64,000 nucleotides of DNA from Pseudoduganella aquatica (GTDB lineage Bacteria > Pseudomonadota > Gammaproteobacteria > Burkholderiales > Burkholderiaceae_D): NCBI RefSeq assembly GCF_009857595.1, contig NZ_WWCU01000020.1:53681-117680 (forward strand). The letters are read 5' to 3'. The position numbers and the translations under genes were made by a program. Below are positions 21,506-30,674 of the stretch, piece after piece. Within the stretch, counting starts at the first letter, position 1. The number at the start of each line of letters is the position of its first letter. The notes under the pieces were generated by a model, which saw nothing but the letters and a program-made list of their open reading frames with translations, was not told the origin of the DNA and searched no databases.

Positions 21506-22285
21506 TTACTGTACTTTGGCTTTCTTGACCAGTTCTTCCTGGTAAGCCTGCAGCTTCTTCTGGGTCAGTGCGTCCGAAATTTGCGGCTTCACTTCTTCCA
21601 GGGTAGGCAGCTTGGCTTCGCGCACATCGTCAACTTTGATGATGTGGAAGCCGTTCGGGGTTTGAACTGCCTTTTCGGTAACCTGGCCTTTTTGCAGGTT
21701 CACGAAAGCGTCCGAGAACACTTTAGGGAAGGACGATGGGGTAGCCCAGTCCAGGTCGCCGCCGTTGGCTGCCGAGCCGGTGTCTTTCGAGGTCTTGGCC
21801 AGTTCTTCGAACTTGGCGCCGCCCTTGATCTTGGCGATGACCGCGTCTGCCTCAGCGGCGGTTTCCACCAGGATGTGGCGCACGTGGTATTCCTTGTTGC
21901 CGGTTTGAGCGACGAATTTGTCGTACTCAGCCTTGATGTCGGCGTCGTTGACCGGGTTCTTCTTCACGTATTCGCCAACCAGGGCGTTGATGAAGATGGC
22001 CTGGCGCGCGTTGTCCAGCGCGGCTTTGACGTCGGCGTTCTTGGCGTAGCCTTGCTTTTCCGCTTCCTGCATCAGCACTTCGCGGCCGATCATTTCTTTC
22101 TTGATGGCTTCACGCAGCTGTGGGGAATCCGGTTGCTGGCCTTGAGCAACAACTTGCTTGACCACGGCATCCACGCGCGACGACGGGATGGCCTTGCCGT
22201 TCACAACGGCCAGGTTCTGGGCAAAAGCGGGGGCCGCAACAGCAGCGATAAGTGCGATCAGCAGACGGGCTGGCTTCAAATTCAT
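21506..22285 (-). CDS. Parvulin-type peptidyl-prolyl isomerase (paralogue 2)
   Basis: The 259-residue secreted isomerase has a signal peptide (to AFAQ), a helical N-terminal region and a parvulin domain with YHVRHILVE and NGFHIIKVDD. It is clearly homologous along its whole length to the downstream gene (shared LKPARLL, VNGKAIP, SPQLREAIKK, GGDLDWA). The leader TTAGGATTTGAAATA before the ATG is also similar between the two copies. It follows bolA by 94 bases in the same direction. Confidence 0.9.
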   Translation of the reverse strand: MNLKPARLLIALIAAVAAPAFAQNLAVVNGKAIPSSRVDAVVKQVVAQGQQPDSPQLREAIKKEMIGREVLMQEAEKQGYAKNADVKAALDNARQAIFINALVGEYVKKNPVNDADIKAEYDKFVAQTGNKEYHVRHILVETAAEADAVIAKIKGGAKFEELAKTSKDTGSAANGGDLDWATPSSFPKVFSDAFVNLQKGQVTEKAVQTPNGFHIIKVDDVREAKLPTLEEVKPQISDALTQKKLQAYQEELVKKAKVQ

Positions 22286-22379
22286 TATTTCAAATCCTAA
22301 GGGGTAAAGTTCTTAATTGCGGAGAGGCGGATTTTGTGTGATCGCGTTGTCTCTCATTGTTTCCAAATCTCCGCGCTTA

Positions 22380-22652
22380 TCATACTTCAGACGGTGCCAG
22401 TGCGGTAATGGCCAATGCGTGTATTTCCCCACGCATCATATCGTGCACGGAATCATACACGAGTCGATGTCTTGTGACGAGTTTAAGGCCTTCGAATTTA
22501 TCGGAAACGATACGCAGCTGGTAATGGCTGCCGCCGGAGGCTGCGCCGGCGTGGCCGGCGTGCAGCGCGGACTCGTCTTCCAGCAGCAATTGCGATGGCT
22601 GCAGGGCGGCGCGCAGGCGCTCTTCTATCTTGGCAATGCGCGGGTCGGTCAT
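22380..22652 (-). CDS. BolA family protein
   Basis: The 90-residue protein has the BolA fold: N-terminal helix IEERLRAAL, then LEDESALHAGHAG and SHYQLRIVSDKFEG, and the C-terminal RLVYDSVHDMMRGEIHAL with its conserved HA(L). BolA proteins work with monothiol glutaredoxins in Fe-S handling and affect cell shape and stress response. The ATG overlaps the yciB stop by 4 bases (ATGA), so the two are coupled. Confidence 0.93.
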   Translation of the reverse strand: MTDPRIAKIEERLRAALQPSQLLLEDESALHAGHAGAASGGSHYQLRIVSDKFEGLKLVTRHRLVYDSVHDMMRGEIHALAITALAPSEV

Positions 22653-23278
22653 GCTTCGTCCTTCATATATTTAGCGAGGTAAATAGTCTGGCCGATAATG
22701 AAGACGAATGTCAAACCGGTGGTGCCGAAGGCTTTGAAGCTGACCCAGGAGGCGGTGTCGGACTTGAACAGCACGAAGGCTACGAACAGGTTGATAAAGC
22801 CCAGCGCGGCAAAGAAAGCGGTCCACGACAGGTTGAGCTTTTCCCACACCTCGTCCGGCAAGGTCAGCTGCGAGCCCATGGCTTTGCGGATCAGGTTGTT
22901 CTTGAACCAGTAGCGCGCCGCCAGCAGGCCGACTGCGAAGCACCAATAGATCATGGTCGGCTTCCACTTGATAAAGATCTCGTCGTGGAAGTAGATGGTC
23001 AGGCCGCCGAACACCACAAACAGGAACAGCGACAGCCACAGCATGAAGTCGACCTTGAGGCCGCGCAGCTTCAGGTAGACGATCTGGCCGGCATTGGCCA
23101 GGATGCCGGCCAGCGTGGCGATCACCATGGGGGCCTGGTCGGGCGTGACGGACCCGCCCGACAGCATGCCGCTCATATACGTGTTGACGAAGGCTTGCGC
23201 CGCTTCCGGGTGCATGCCGCCCAGTTTGTAGCAGGCGAAAAAGACCAGCAGCGGAAGGAAGTCGAACAGGATTTTCAT
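22649..23278 (-). CDS. yciB: Inner-membrane septation protein YciB (IspA family)
   Basis: The 209-residue polytopic membrane protein starts MKILFDFLPLLVFFACYK, the family signature. Further typical stretches are the KPTMIYW region around residue 106 and NLSWTAFFAALGFINLFVAF. YciB is implicated in cell-envelope synthesis and septation, with links to elongation and division machineries. It has five or six hydrophobic segments. It is 18 bases downstream of msrB and overlaps bolA, an arrangement common in betaproteobacteria. Confidence 0.93.
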   Translation of the reverse strand: MKILFDFLPLLVFFACYKLGGMHPEAAQAFVNTYMSGMLSGGSVTPDQAPMVIATLAGILANAGQIVYLKLRGLKVDFMLWLSLFLFVVFGGLTIYFHDEIFIKWKPTMIYWCFAVGLLAARYWFKNNLIRKAMGSQLTLPDEVWEKLNLSWTAFFAALGFINLFVAFVLFKSDTASWVSFKAFGTTGLTFVFIIGQTIYLAKYMKDEA

Positions 23279-23296
23279 GGTGAGGCCGTTGGTTTT

Positions 23297-23695
23297 TTAG
23301 TCTTGTGGATCGAAACGCAGCGAGGCGGAATTAATGCAGTAGCGTAAGCCGGTAGGGGGCGGGCCGTCCGGGAAGACGTGGCCCAGGTGGGCGTCGCAGA
23401 CGGCGCAAATAATCTCTGTGCGCAGCATACCATGGGAGCGGTCCACCACCTCCGTTACGTTGGCCGGGTCCAGCGCCTTGAAGTAGCTGGGCCAGCCGCA
23501 GCCGGAGTCGAATTTGGTGTCGGACGCGAACAGCGGCGTGTTGCAGCACACGCAGGTGTAAATGCCGTGCTCATGGTGATCCCAGAACTTGCCGGTGAAG
23601 GCGCGCTCAGTGGCGGCGTGGCGGGTGACCTGGTATTCCATGGCGTCAAGTTGGGCGCGCCATTCGGCGTCGGATTTGATTACTTTATCAGTCAT
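23297..23695 (-). CDS. msrB: Peptide-methionine (R)-S-oxide reductase MsrB
   Basis: The 132-residue enzyme reduces methionine-R-sulfoxide. Catalytic Cys120 lies in RYCINSASLRF, a possible resolving Cys66 in SGCGWPS, and the structural zinc pairs are Cys48/Cys51 (YTCVCC) and Cys97/Cys100 (CAVCDAHLGHVF). The HEHGIY and SHGMLRTE stretches are typical. It starts 14 bases after selO ends. Both families are tied to redox repair and both include selenoprotein members in animals, but here Cys is used. Confidence 0.95.
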   Translation of the reverse strand: MTDKVIKSDAEWRAQLDAMEYQVTRHAATERAFTGKFWDHHEHGIYTCVCCNTPLFASDTKFDSGCGWPSYFKALDPANVTEVVDRSHGMLRTEIICAVCDAHLGHVFPDGPPPTGLRYCINSASLRFDPQD

Positions 23696-23709
23696 GATTT
23701 AAAACTTTC

Positions 23710-25104
23710 TTAAGAAGAACAGCTGACTTCGAGATGGCTGGCCCAGTCCGGAGGCAAAGCCGCGTATTGTTCGTGCTCTGGCTGTTCGTCGTATGGGCGC
23801 TGCAAAACTGACAGCAAACGGGCTATTTCCGTAAAGTCTTTATTTTGTGCTTTCTCAATTGCAATTTGTGCGAGGTAATTGCGCAGCACATATTTGGGAT
23901 TCACTTTATCCATTGCCAGCTTGCGTTCCGCATCATTGCTGTTTTCGGCGCGCAGGCGGGTGCGGTAGCGCGCGGCCCAGGCGTCGAACGCGTCGCGCTG
24001 GACGAATTCATCCCGCAAATCATGGTCCGGCTCATCGGTATCCGTCTTGAGATTGCTCAGGGTGCGGAAGAATTGCGTGAAATCGCTGTGGTTTTCCTGC
24101 AGCAGCGAGAACATGGCGTCCATCAGTTCCGGATCGCCTTCCTGCTCGGTGGCCAGACCCAGTTTGGCGCGCAGCAGTTCGTTCATCTTGGCGGCAAAGG
24201 CGGGCTGATAAACGTCCAGCGCGGCCTGGGCGGCGGGAATCTCTTCTATCAGCGGCAGCAGGGCCTGGCCCAGCGCGTAGCAGTTCCAGTGGCCGATCTG
24301 CGGTTGCATGCCGTAGGAATAGCGGCCTTGCTGGTCGGTGTGGTTGCAGATGTGCTTGCTGTCAAAGGCTTCCATAAAGCCGAACGGCCCGTAATCGAGT
24401 GTATCGCCGAGGATGGACATGTTATCGGTGTTCATCACGCCATGCATAAAGCCCACCGCCTGCCAGTGCGCCATGAGCACGGCGGTGCGGCGCGTGACTT
24501 CGGCCAGAAATGCCGCGTATGGGTTGGCTTCAGCGCGCAACTGCGGGTAAAAGCGGTCGATCACGTAGTCAGCCAGGACTTTCAGCTCGACCGGTTTCTG
24601 GCGGCTGGACCAGTGCTCGAAGGAGCCGAAGCGGATGAAACTGGGCGCCATACGCAGCACAACGGCCGACGTTTCCACGGTTTCGCGCATGACGCCCTGG
24701 TCCGAGCCGGCTATCGAGAGTGCGCGTGAGGTGGGGATGCCCAGCGCCGCCATCGCTTCCGAACACAGGAATTCGCGGATGGACGAGCGCAGCACGGCGC
24801 GGCCGTCGCCCATGCGGGAGTAGGGCGTCAGGCCGGCGCCTTTCAGCTGCAGTTCCATGGGTCCGCTGGCGGTGGCCACGTCGCCCAGCAGGATGGCGCG
24901 GCCGTCGCCCAGCTGGCCGGCCCACACGCCGAATTGGTGGCCCGAATACACGGCCGCCAGCGGCTGCGCGCTGGCGGGCACGGCGTTGCCGGCCAGGATG
25001 TCGAGCGACTGCTGTTCAGCCAGCGCGGCGGCGTCCAGGCCGATCAGGCCCGCTGCCGCTTCGCTCACGGCGACCAGATAGGGCGCGGGCAGCGGAGTGG
25101 GCAT
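23710..25104 (-). CDS. selO: Protein adenylyltransferase SelO (YdiU)
   Basis: The 464-residue product from ATG 25104 is a SelO pseudokinase that AMPylates redox proteins. Family motifs are VYSGHQFGVWAGQLGDGRA, LKGAGLTPYSRMGDGRAVLR and FMHGVMNTDNMSILGDTLDYG. The C-terminus ends CSS, matching the place of the Sec residue near the C-terminus of animal SelO. The reading frame continues upstream of the ATG with family-like residues (DNSFASLPPSFYTRL just before Met), but no ATG, GTG or TTG occurs there up to the stop at 25252-25254. The true N-terminus may therefore start at a rare codon, for example ATC at 25167-25165 (then NKLPLDNSF). Confidence 0.88.
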   Translation of the reverse strand: MPTPLPAPYLVAVSEAAAGLIGLDAAALAEQQSLDILAGNAVPASAQPLAAVYSGHQFGVWAGQLGDGRAILLGDVATASGPMELQLKGAGLTPYSRMGDGRAVLRSSIREFLCSEAMAALGIPTSRALSIAGSDQGVMRETVETSAVVLRMAPSFIRFGSFEHWSSRQKPVELKVLADYVIDRFYPQLRAEANPYAAFLAEVTRRTAVLMAHWQAVGFMHGVMNTDNMSILGDTLDYGPFGFMEAFDSKHICNHTDQQGRYSYGMQPQIGHWNCYALGQALLPLIEEIPAAQAALDVYQPAFAAKMNELLRAKLGLATEQEGDPELMDAMFSLLQENHSDFTQFFRTLSNLKTDTDEPDHDLRDEFVQRDAFDAWAARYRTRLRAENSNDAERKLAMDKVNPKYVLRNYLAQIAIEKAQNKDFTEIARLLSVLQRPYDEQPEHEQYAALPPDWASHLEVSCSS

Positions 25105-25381
25105 TAATCGGGTGTAGAAAGAGGGCGGGAGACTCGCGAACGAGTTGTCCAGAGGGAGCTTATTGATGGCGGTTCCAGTGGCGATGGGTGAAGTCCAGAT
25201 TTTAACGCACGCTGCCGATTCTAGGCGGTGGCGTCCACTTTGCGATGGACGTTACACTTGGTAACTACTTGGGTTGTGGTGTTTGCTGCGCCGCAGCATG
25301 AAAACTGTTTGACGAAAATAGCACGTGTGTTCGAATATGGGTTAAATCATGAAATAAAAACAAAGTTACTTAGGAGATGCA

Positions 25382-27031
25382 ATGACGCTTCCGCAGAGCC
25401 CGCTCATGGGGCAGATGATGAATCAGCCCCTGCTTGTATCCGGCATCATTGAGTTCGCTGCCCGCCATTTTGGCGATAGCCAGATTGTGTCGCGCCGTGT
25501 CGAAGGCGACATCCACCGCTACACCTACCGCGACTGCCACCAGCGCGCCCGCCGCCTGGCCAACGCGCTGCACGGCATGGGTGTTGCGCTGGGCGACCGC
25601 GTCGCCACGCTGGCCTGGAACGGCTACCGCCACCTGGAAGCCTATTATGCGGTATCCGGTTCCGGCGCCGTGCTGCACACCATTAATCCTCGGCTGCACC
25701 CGGAGCAGATCGCCTACATCGTCAACCACGCGGAAGACCAGGTGCTGCTGTTCGACCTGACTTTCCTGCCCGCGGTGGAAGCCATGTCCGCCATCTGCAA
25801 GCAAGTGAAGCACTATGTGCTGATGTGCGACCGCGACCGCATGCCGGCGGAAAGCAAAATCCCGGGCCTGCTGTGCTACGAAGACCTGATCGCCTCCCAT
25901 TCGGACGACTACGAATGGCCGCAATTCGACGAAAACTCGGCCTGCACGCTGTGCTACACCTCCGGCACCACGGGCAACCCCAAGGGCGCGCTGTACTCGC
26001 ACCGCTCGACCGTGCTGCACGCCTACGGCTCGGCGCTGCCCAACGCCCTCAACGTGACCTCGCGCGACGCCGTGCTGCCGGTGGTGCCCATGTTCCATGT
26101 GAACGCCTGGGGCCTGCCGTACTCGGTGCCGCTGAGCGGCGCCAAGATGGTCTTCCCCGGCGCGGCGCTGGACGGCAAGTCGCTGTATGACTTGTTCGAG
26201 GCCGAGCAGGTGACGTTCTCGGCCGGCGTGCCCACCGTCTGGCTGGGCCTGATCAACTTCATGCTGCAAAACAAGCTGAAATTCAGCAGCTTCCGCCGCA
26301 CGGTCATCGGCGGTTCAGCCTGCTCGCCGGCCATGATGAACACCCTGATGGACGAATTCGGCGTGGAAGTGATCCACGCGTGGGGCATGACGGAAATGTC
26401 GCCGCTGGGCACGGCCGGCGTGCTGATGGGTAAGCACCGCGAGCTGCCGCAGGACGAGCAGCGCAAGATACTGCTCAAGCAGGGCCATGCGGTGTACGGC
26501 GTGGACATGAAGATCGTCGACGACGACGGCAAGGAACTGCCGTGGGACGGCAGCAGCTATGGCCACCTGCTGGTGAAAGGGCCGTGGGTGATCTCGGCCT
26601 ACTACAAGGACGAGGGCGGCGATCCGCTGCAAAACGGCTGGTTCCCGACCGGCGATGTGGCCACCATCGATGCCGACGGCTATATGCAGATTACCGACCG
26701 CAGCAAGGACGTGATCAAGTCCGGCGGCGAGTGGATAGGCACCATCGACCTGGAGAACATCGCCGTCTCGCACCCGGCCGTGATGCAGGCCGCCTGCATC
26801 GGCATTGCGCACCCGAAATGGGACGAGCGCCCGCTGCTGGTCATCGTGCGCAGGCCGGGCATGGATGTCAGCCGCGAGGAGCTGCTGGCCTTCTACGAGG
26901 GCAAGATCGCCAAATGGTGGCTGCCGGACGACGTGGTCTTTGCCGACGCGCTGCCGCTGGGCGGCACCGGCAAGGTGCAGAAGAACAAATTGCGCGAACA
27001 ATACAAGGAGTACAAACTGCCCACGGCATGA
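25382..27031 (+). CDS. Acyl-CoA synthetase (AMP-forming), DmdB / fatty-acyl ligase type
   Basis: The 549-residue enzyme is an ANL-family acid:CoA ligase. Visible motifs are the phosphate loop YTSGTTGNPKGALYSH (about 192), the WGMTEMSP adenine motif, GWFPTGDVATID, the hinge DRSKDVIKSGGEWI and the C-terminal lysine region GTGKVQKNKLRE. It resembles medium/long-chain fatty-acyl and 3-methylmercaptopropionyl-CoA ligases; the acid is not readable from sequence. TAGGAG precedes the ATG. It is the first gene of a six-gene rightward unit with a Liv-type transporter, so it probably activates the transported acid. Confidence 0.88.
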   Translation: MTLPQSPLMGQMMNQPLLVSGIIEFAARHFGDSQIVSRRVEGDIHRYTYRDCHQRARRLANALHGMGVALGDRVATLAWNGYRHLEAYYAVSGSGAVLHTINPRLHPEQIAYIVNHAEDQVLLFDLTFLPAVEAMSAICKQVKHYVLMCDRDRMPAESKIPGLLCYEDLIASHSDDYEWPQFDENSACTLCYTSGTTGNPKGALYSHRSTVLHAYGSALPNALNVTSRDAVLPVVPMFHVNAWGLPYSVPLSGAKMVFPGAALDGKSLYDLFEAEQVTFSAGVPTVWLGLINFMLQNKLKFSSFRRTVIGGSACSPAMMNTLMDEFGVEVIHAWGMTEMSPLGTAGVLMGKHRELPQDEQRKILLKQGHAVYGVDMKIVDDDGKELPWDGSSYGHLLVKGPWVISAYYKDEGGDPLQNGWFPTGDVATIDADGYMQITDRSKDVIKSGGEWIGTIDLENIAVSHPAVMQAACIGIAHPKWDERPLLVIVRRPGMDVSREELLAFYEGKIAKWWLPDDVVFADALPLGGTGKVQKNKLREQYKEYKLPTA

Positions 27032-27089
27032 GCAGGCAGCACGACAAGCAGCACGCAGGACAACCACAACTAAAAGAAGGATGGAGACT

Positions 27090-28319
27090 ATGACCTACCG
27101 CACGCTCGCAGTTGCTGTCAGCCTTACCCTGTTGTCCACGGCCGCCCTGGCCGAGACCGTGAAAATCGCCTTCATCGACCCGCTGTCCGGCCCGTTCGCG
27201 CCGGTCGGACAGAACCAGCTGAAAAGCTTCCAGCTCATCGCCGACATGGCCACCAAGGGCAAATGGGCGGGCGAGCACAAGATCGAAGTGAACGGCTTCG
27301 ACAACAAGGGCAGCCCGCAGGAATCGCTGACCCAGCTCAAGGCCGTCATCGACCAGGGCTACCGCTACATCACGCAAGGCAACGGCTCCGGCGTGGGCCT
27401 GGCGCTGCTGGACGCGGTGAACAAGCACAACGAGCGCAACCCGGGCAAGGAAATCGTCTACCTGAACTACGCGGCCATCGATCCGGACATGACCAACAGC
27501 AAATGCAGCTTCTGGCATTTCCGCTTCGACGCCAACTCCGACATGAAGATGGAGGCGCTGACCAGCTATATGGCGCCGGACAAGAACATCAAGTCGGTCT
27601 ACATCATCGGCCAGAACTACGCCTTCGGCCAGGCGGTGAGCCGGGCGGCCAAGGAATACCTGGCGCGCAAGCGGCCGGACATCAAGATCGCCGGCGACGA
27701 CCTGCACCCCATCGGGCAGGTGAAGGACTTCTCGCCCTATATCGCCAAGATCAAGGCATCCGGCGCGGACTCCGTCATCACCGGAAACTGGGGCGCCGAC
27801 CTGGCGCTGCTGGTGCGCGCCGCCAAGGACGCCGACCTGAAGGCCAACTTCTACACCTACTACGGCATCACCACCGGCGTGCCGACGGCGATGGGCGCGG
27901 CGGGCGCCGAGCACACCAAGATCATCGGCAACTGGATGATCAACAACGAGAGCTTCGCCGGCAAGGAAGTGGTGGAAGCCTTCAAGGCCAAGTACAACGA
28001 CGACTACTACGCGGCGCAGACGCACAGCATCATCACCATGCTGTCGCAGGCCATCAAGGCGGCGAAGACGCCGGACCCGGTCAAGGTGGCCTTCGCGCTG
28101 GAGGGCATGAAGGCGCAGTCCCTCAACGGCGGCGTGATGATGCAGAAGCAGGACCACCAGCTGCAGCAGCCGCTGTATATCGGCACCTGGACCAAGGTCA
28201 ATGGCAAGGACGTCAAGTACGACCAGGAAAACACCGGCTACGGCTGGCGCATGGACAAGAAGATCGACGCCTACGTGGCCGGCCAGCCAACCTCGTGCCA
28301 GATGAAGCGGCCGGGCTGA
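27090..28319 (+). CDS. Branched-chain amino acid-type ABC transporter, periplasmic binding protein
   Basis: The 409-residue periplasmic binding protein has a signal peptide (MTYRTLAVAVSLTLLSTAALA) and the Peripla_BP_6 fold beginning VKIAFIDPLSGPFAPVGQNQ. Start 27090 is preferred over the in-frame ATG at 27081 because AAGGATGGAG then sits at proper distance. Homologues next to acyl-CoA ligases are thought to bind carboxylic acids rather than leucine; that is an inference from the neighbour. A REP-like hairpin separates it from the permease gene. Confidence 0.9.
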   Translation: MTYRTLAVAVSLTLLSTAALAETVKIAFIDPLSGPFAPVGQNQLKSFQLIADMATKGKWAGEHKIEVNGFDNKGSPQESLTQLKAVIDQGYRYITQGNGSGVGLALLDAVNKHNERNPGKEIVYLNYAAIDPDMTNSKCSFWHFRFDANSDMKMEALTSYMAPDKNIKSVYIIGQNYAFGQAVSRAAKEYLARKRPDIKIAGDDLHPIGQVKDFSPYIAKIKASGADSVITGNWGADLALLVRAAKDADLKANFYTYYGITTGVPTAMGAAGAEHTKIIGNWMINNESFAGKEVVEAFKAKYNDDYYAAQTHSIITMLSQAIKAAKTPDPVKVAFALEGMKAQSLNGGVMMQKQDHQLQQPLYIGTWTKVNGKDVKYDQENTGYGWRMDKKIDAYVAGQPTSCQMKRPG

Positions 28320-28346
28320 GCAAGTCCATCGTCTGAAATTGCAATC

Positions 28347-28431
28347 CGTAGGGCGGGTTAGGCGAAACGCCGTAACCCGCCGGAGCCGTAGGCGGCCCTT
28401 GGCGGCTTACGCTGCGCTAACCCGCCCTACG
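28347..28431. repeat. REP-like inverted repeat between binding-protein and permease genes
   Basis: CGTAGGGCGGGTTAG at 28347-28361 and its exact reverse complement at 28417-28431 bound an 85-base element with an inner near-perfect hairpin (CGGGTTA-GGCG / CGCCGTAACCCG). It fills most of the 133-base gap between the SBP and livH genes. Such elements often stabilise upstream mRNA and lower downstream expression. Confidence 0.85.
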
Positions 28432-28452
28432 TCTTTGCGTACCGGAGCCCCC

Positions 28453-29397
28453 ATGGAATTCACCCTGTTTACTATGCTTAACGGCATCAGTTATGGACTG
28501 CTGCTGTTCATGCTGTCGTCCGGACTGACGCTGATCTTCAGCATGATGGGCGTGCTGAACTTTGCGCACGCGTCTTTTTATATGCTGGGCGCATATATCG
28601 CCTACACCATCAGCAGCGTGGTGGGTTTCTGGCCGGCGCTGGTGCTGGCGCCCGTCGCGGTGGGCCTGCTGGGCGCGCTGGTGGAACGCTATGGACTGCG
28701 GCCGCTGCACAAATTCGGCCATATTCCGGAGCTGCTGTTCACGTTCGGATTGTCGTTTCTTATTGTTGAGCTGGTGCAGCTCATCTGGGGCCGCGCGGCG
28801 GTGCAGTACGCCATTCCCAAGCAGCTCGATGGCCCGCTGTTCACGCTGTTCTCCACCAGCTTCCCGGCCTACCGCGCCTTCATGATGCTGGTGGCGCTGG
28901 CCATGCTGGGCGCGATCTGGCTGGTGCTGACACGCACCCGCGTGGGCCTCGTGATCCAGGCCGCGCTCACGCATCCGGAGGCGGCCGAGGCCTTGGGCCA
29001 TAACGTGCCGCGCATCTTTATGTGGGTGTTTGGCGGCGGCTGCGCGCTGGCGGGGCTGGCCGGCGTTATCGGCGGCAATGCCTTCGTTACCGAGCCCGCC
29101 ATGGCGGCCACCGTGGGCAGCATTATCTTCGTGGTCGTGGTGGTGGGCGGTATGGGGTCGCTGGCGGGGGCTTTCGCTGCATCGCTGCTGATCGGCATCA
29201 TGCAGACCACGGCGGTGGCGCTGGATTATTCGCTGGCGCATCTGCTGGGCAAGCTGGGCCTTGCCGTTACGCCCGCCACGCCCGCGTATGCGCTGCTGAA
29301 CGTCACCATTGCGCAGAGCTCGGCGATCCTGCCGTATCTGCTGCTGGTGCTGATCCTGATTTTCCGCCCTAAGGGCTTGATGGGGACACGCGAATGA
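28453..29397 (+). CDS. livH: Branched-chain amino acid-type ABC transporter permease (LivH family)
   Basis: The 314-residue inner-membrane permease has many hydrophobic segments and the LivH features: NGISYGLLLFMLSSGLTLIF at the N-terminus, GVLNFAHASFYMLGAY, and VVVVVGGMGSLAGAFAASLLIG near 240. I place the start at ATG 28453 (MEFTLFTMLNG); the upstream in-frame extension is REP sequence. The stop overlaps the livM start by 4 bases. Confidence 0.9.
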   Translation: MEFTLFTMLNGISYGLLLFMLSSGLTLIFSMMGVLNFAHASFYMLGAYIAYTISSVVGFWPALVLAPVAVGLLGALVERYGLRPLHKFGHIPELLFTFGLSFLIVELVQLIWGRAAVQYAIPKQLDGPLFTLFSTSFPAYRAFMMLVALAMLGAIWLVLTRTRVGLVIQAALTHPEAAEALGHNVPRIFMWVFGGGCALAGLAGVIGGNAFVTEPAMAATVGSIIFVVVVVGGMGSLAGAFAASLLIGIMQTTAVALDYSLAHLLGKLGLAVTPATPAYALLNVTIAQSSAILPYLLLVLILIFRPKGLMGTRE

Positions 29398-30674
29398 AAG
29401 AACTACGCTATACCCCGCTCAATCTGGGCCGCTGGCTGCTGTGGGGCGGCTACGCGCTGATCCTGCTGATCGCTCCGCTGGTGTTCAGCAAGGGCGGCGG
29501 GCTGACGCTGCTGTCGCAGATGGGCACCGTCATGATTTTCGGCCTGTCCTACAACATGCTGCTGGGGCAGGGCGGCATGCTGTCCTTCGGCCATGCCGTG
29601 TATTCCGGCCTGGGAGCGTTCTTCGCCATCCACGCCATGAATATGGCCGGCGCGGGCCAGTTGCCCATCCCTACCAGCCTGATTCCGCTGGTGGGCGGCC
29701 TGGCCGGACTGGGCTTCGGGCTGCTGTTCGGCTACGTCACCACACGCAAGGCGGGCACCACCTTCGCCATGATTACGCTGGGACTGGTGGAACTGGTATT
29801 CGCCAGTTCGCTGATGTTCCCCGGCTTCTTCGGCGGCGAGGGCGGCGTGACCACCAACCGCGTGATCGGCGGCGCGGTGCTGGGCATTACTTACGGGCCG
29901 CAGATCCAGGTGTATTACCTGATCGCGTTCTGGCTGTTCGTCTGCACGGCCGCCGTGTACGCCTATACGCAGACGCCGCTGGGCCGCATCATCAACGCGG
30001 TGCGGGACAATCCCGAGCGCGTGGAGTTCATCGGCTACGACACGCAATGGGTGCGCTACCTCGTGGTGATACTGTCGTCCTTCTTTGCGGGCATTGCGGG
30101 CGGGCTGTCGGCGATCAATTTCGAGATCGTCAGCGCGGAGAACGTCAGCGCCATCCGCTCCGGCAGCATTTTGCTGTTCACCTTTATCGGCGGCATAGGT
30201 TTCTTCTTCGGGCCACTGCTCGGCGCCATCGTCGGCATCCTGTTCTCGGTGCTGCTGTCGGACTACACGCCGGCCTGGCAGCTCTACCTGGGCCTGTTCT
30301 TTGTGCTGCTGGTGCGCTACGCGCCGGGCGGCATGGGCAGCCTCATCATGCTGTTGCTGCGGGCGGCCAGGTTCGGCCACTTCGGCCGCATCGGCAAGCC
30401 GCTGGGCTGGGTGTGCCTGGCGGTGCTGCCGGGGCTGGCCGGCTTTGTGGCCGGCGTGGAGATGCTGTACCACCTGACATTGGAGGCGGCCAACGGCAGC
30501 GTGAAGCAGCTGTTCGGCATGGCGGTCGATACGCGCTCGGCGCTGCCGTGGTCGCTGGCGGGCGGCTTGCTGCTGGCCAGCATCGTGGCGTGGCGCAAGG
30601 CGCAGCCGGTGTTCGCGGACGCGTGGAGTGCTTCCTGCGCGGAGATTGCAGTGCAAACCAGGAGCGCGCGATGA
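29394..30674 (+). CDS. livM: Branched-chain amino acid-type ABC transporter permease (LivM family)
   Basis: The 426-residue permease pairs with LivH. Diagnostic stretches are YNMLLGQGGMLSFGHAVYSG near residue 54, RIINAVRDNPERVEFIGYD and FTFIGGIGFFFGPLLGAIVG. After the last standard segment there is a C-terminal tail of roughly 100 residues with a further hydrophobic stretch. ATGA overlaps couple it to livH upstream and livG downstream. Confidence 0.9.
   Translation: MKELRYTPLNLGRWLLWGGYALILLIAPLVFSKGGGLTLLSQMGTVMIFGLSYNMLLGQGGMLSFGHAVYSGLGAFFAIHAMNMAGAGQLPIPTSLIPLVGGLAGLGFGLLFGYVTTRKAGTTFAMITLGLVELVFASSLMFPGFFGGEGGVTTNRVIGGAVLGITYGPQIQVYYLIAFWLFVCTAAVYAYTQTPLGRIINAVRDNPERVEFIGYDTQWVRYLVVILSSFFAGIAGGLSAINFEIVSAENVSAIRSGSILLFTFIGGIGFFFGPLLGAIVGILFSVLLSDYTPAWQLYLGLFFVLLVRYAPGGMGSLIMLLLRAARFGHFGRIGKPLGWVCLAVLPGLAGFVAGVEMLYHLTLEAANGSVKQLFGMAVDTRSALPWSLAGGLLLASIVAWRKAQPVFADAWSASCAEIAVQTRSAR

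Noticed and set aside
28347..28431. CRISPR or insertion sequence
   Set aside because: There is a single inverted-repeat element with no spacer array, transposase or target duplication.
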